Shown here: positions 7,694 to 7,827 of the stretch, one piece after another
Position numbering within the stretch: position 1 is the stretch's first letter
Layout: every line of letters begins with the position of its first letter
Assembly: GCA_946482595.1 (NCBI GenBank)
Contig: CAMLSD010000153.1
Span: 1-7,827, forward strand
Direction of reading: 5' to 3'
Source: an uncultured Comamonadaceae bacterium
GTDB taxonomy: Bacteria > Pseudomonadota > Gammaproteobacteria > Burkholderiales > Burkholderiaceae
DNA: 7,827 nucleotides
The notes under the pieces: model-generated
Databases searched by the model: none
What the model was told of the DNA's origin: nothing
The model's input: the letters and a program-made list of their open reading frames with translations, nothing else
Position numbers and translations under genes: made by a program

Positions 7694-7759
7694 CCGCAAT
7701 CTGCCTGTCTGCAAACGCAATCCCGACCGCCCGCCGCCCCTCGCAGCCAAAGGTGCATC
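7694..7759 (+). other. Short intergenic gap between csb2 and the next gene
   Basis: These 66 bases form the largest gap after the start of cas3. I see no hairpin followed by a T-run and no clear promoter. The end (AAAGGTG, 7749-7755) serves as the ribosome binding site for the next frame. The gap may mark the boundary between the interference genes and the adaptation genes. Confidence 0.5.
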
Positions 7760-7827
7760 ATGGCTGACCAATCCCCCCTCCCCCTCGACGCCCCACCCCT
7801 GCCCGCCGGCACCCCGCACCTGCCGGC
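7760..7827 (+). CDS. Start of the next gene, possibly the cas4-cas1 adaptation fusion (3' end outside window)
   Basis: ATG 7760 follows AAAGGTG (7749-7755) at a workable distance and opens a frame that stays open to the window edge: MADQSPLPLDAPPLPAGTPH then LP and the start of a further codon. The 22 visible residues are proline-rich and carry no diagnostic motif. In type I-G loci csb2 is commonly followed by a fused cas4-cas1 gene. Such proteins often start with a short proline-rich leader before a Cas4 'LP-A-R-x-LNE...YCPR' segment, and 'HLPA' at the edge would suit that. Same strand and close spacing support operon membership. The identity is inferred from context, not seen; an unrelated small protein remains possible. 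Confidence 0.45.
   Translation, partial: MADQSPLPLDAPPLPAGTPHLP

Noticed and set aside
7694..7759. A transcription terminator after csb2
   Set aside because: No GC-rich stem with a following T-run is visible, and the next gene follows closely on the same strand.
7331..7819. A 162-codon open frame on the - strand spanning the csb2 end and the next gene
   Set aside because: It is antisense to the conserved C-terminal RAMP loop of csb2. Its composition is that of a shadow frame, and the + strand start at 7760 has a better ribosome binding site.
1..7827. A CRISPR array within the window
   Set aside because: I see no direct repeats of 25-40 bases with regular spacing. The window is almost fully coding.
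1..7827. Insertion sequences, tRNA genes or attachment sites
   Set aside because: No transposase motif, terminal inverted repeats or tRNA-like cloverleaf was seen in the two short gaps or elsewhere.

Overview
The window holds the effector part of a type I-G CRISPR-Cas operon (formerly I-U; the Geobacter GSU0051-GSU0054 arrangement). All genes are on the + strand. The DNA is GC-rich, and most codons end in G or C. This fits a high-GC bacterium, probably a proteobacterium, but no gene here fixes the taxon.

Layout: positions 1-118 are the last 38 codons of a protein whose end resembles the C-terminus of WYL-domain transcription regulators. An 81-base gap follows, with no convincing promoter. 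Four complete genes then run almost without spacing. They are cas3 (200-2863, helicase followed by a C-terminal HD nuclease domain), csx17/cas8 (2863-5019), csb1/cas7 (5016-6029) and csb2/cas5-cas6 (6035-7693). The junctions are a 1-base TGATG overlap, a 4-base ATGA overlap and a 5-base gap, so this is a translationally coupled operon. After a 66-base gap, a new reading frame with a ribosome binding site opens at 7760 and leaves the window after 22 codons. By family gene order it is most likely the cas4-cas1 adaptation fusion, but the visible residues do not prove this.

How the genes work together: Csb2 is expected to cut pre-crRNA (Cas6 part) and cap the crRNA (Cas5 part). Csb1 should polymerise along the spacer RNA. 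Csx17 is the large subunit expected to recognise the PAM and stabilise the R-loop. Cas3 is recruited to unwind and degrade the target DNA. The signature motifs of all four are present and no frameshift or truncation is visible, so the interference module looks functional. No CRISPR array, cas2 or complete adaptation gene lies in the window.

The system itself is a known one. The points that stand out are the WYL-like gene directly upstream, a lower-GC block inside csx17 (about 3000-4180), the acidic tail on Csb1 and the small overlapping frame before cas3.
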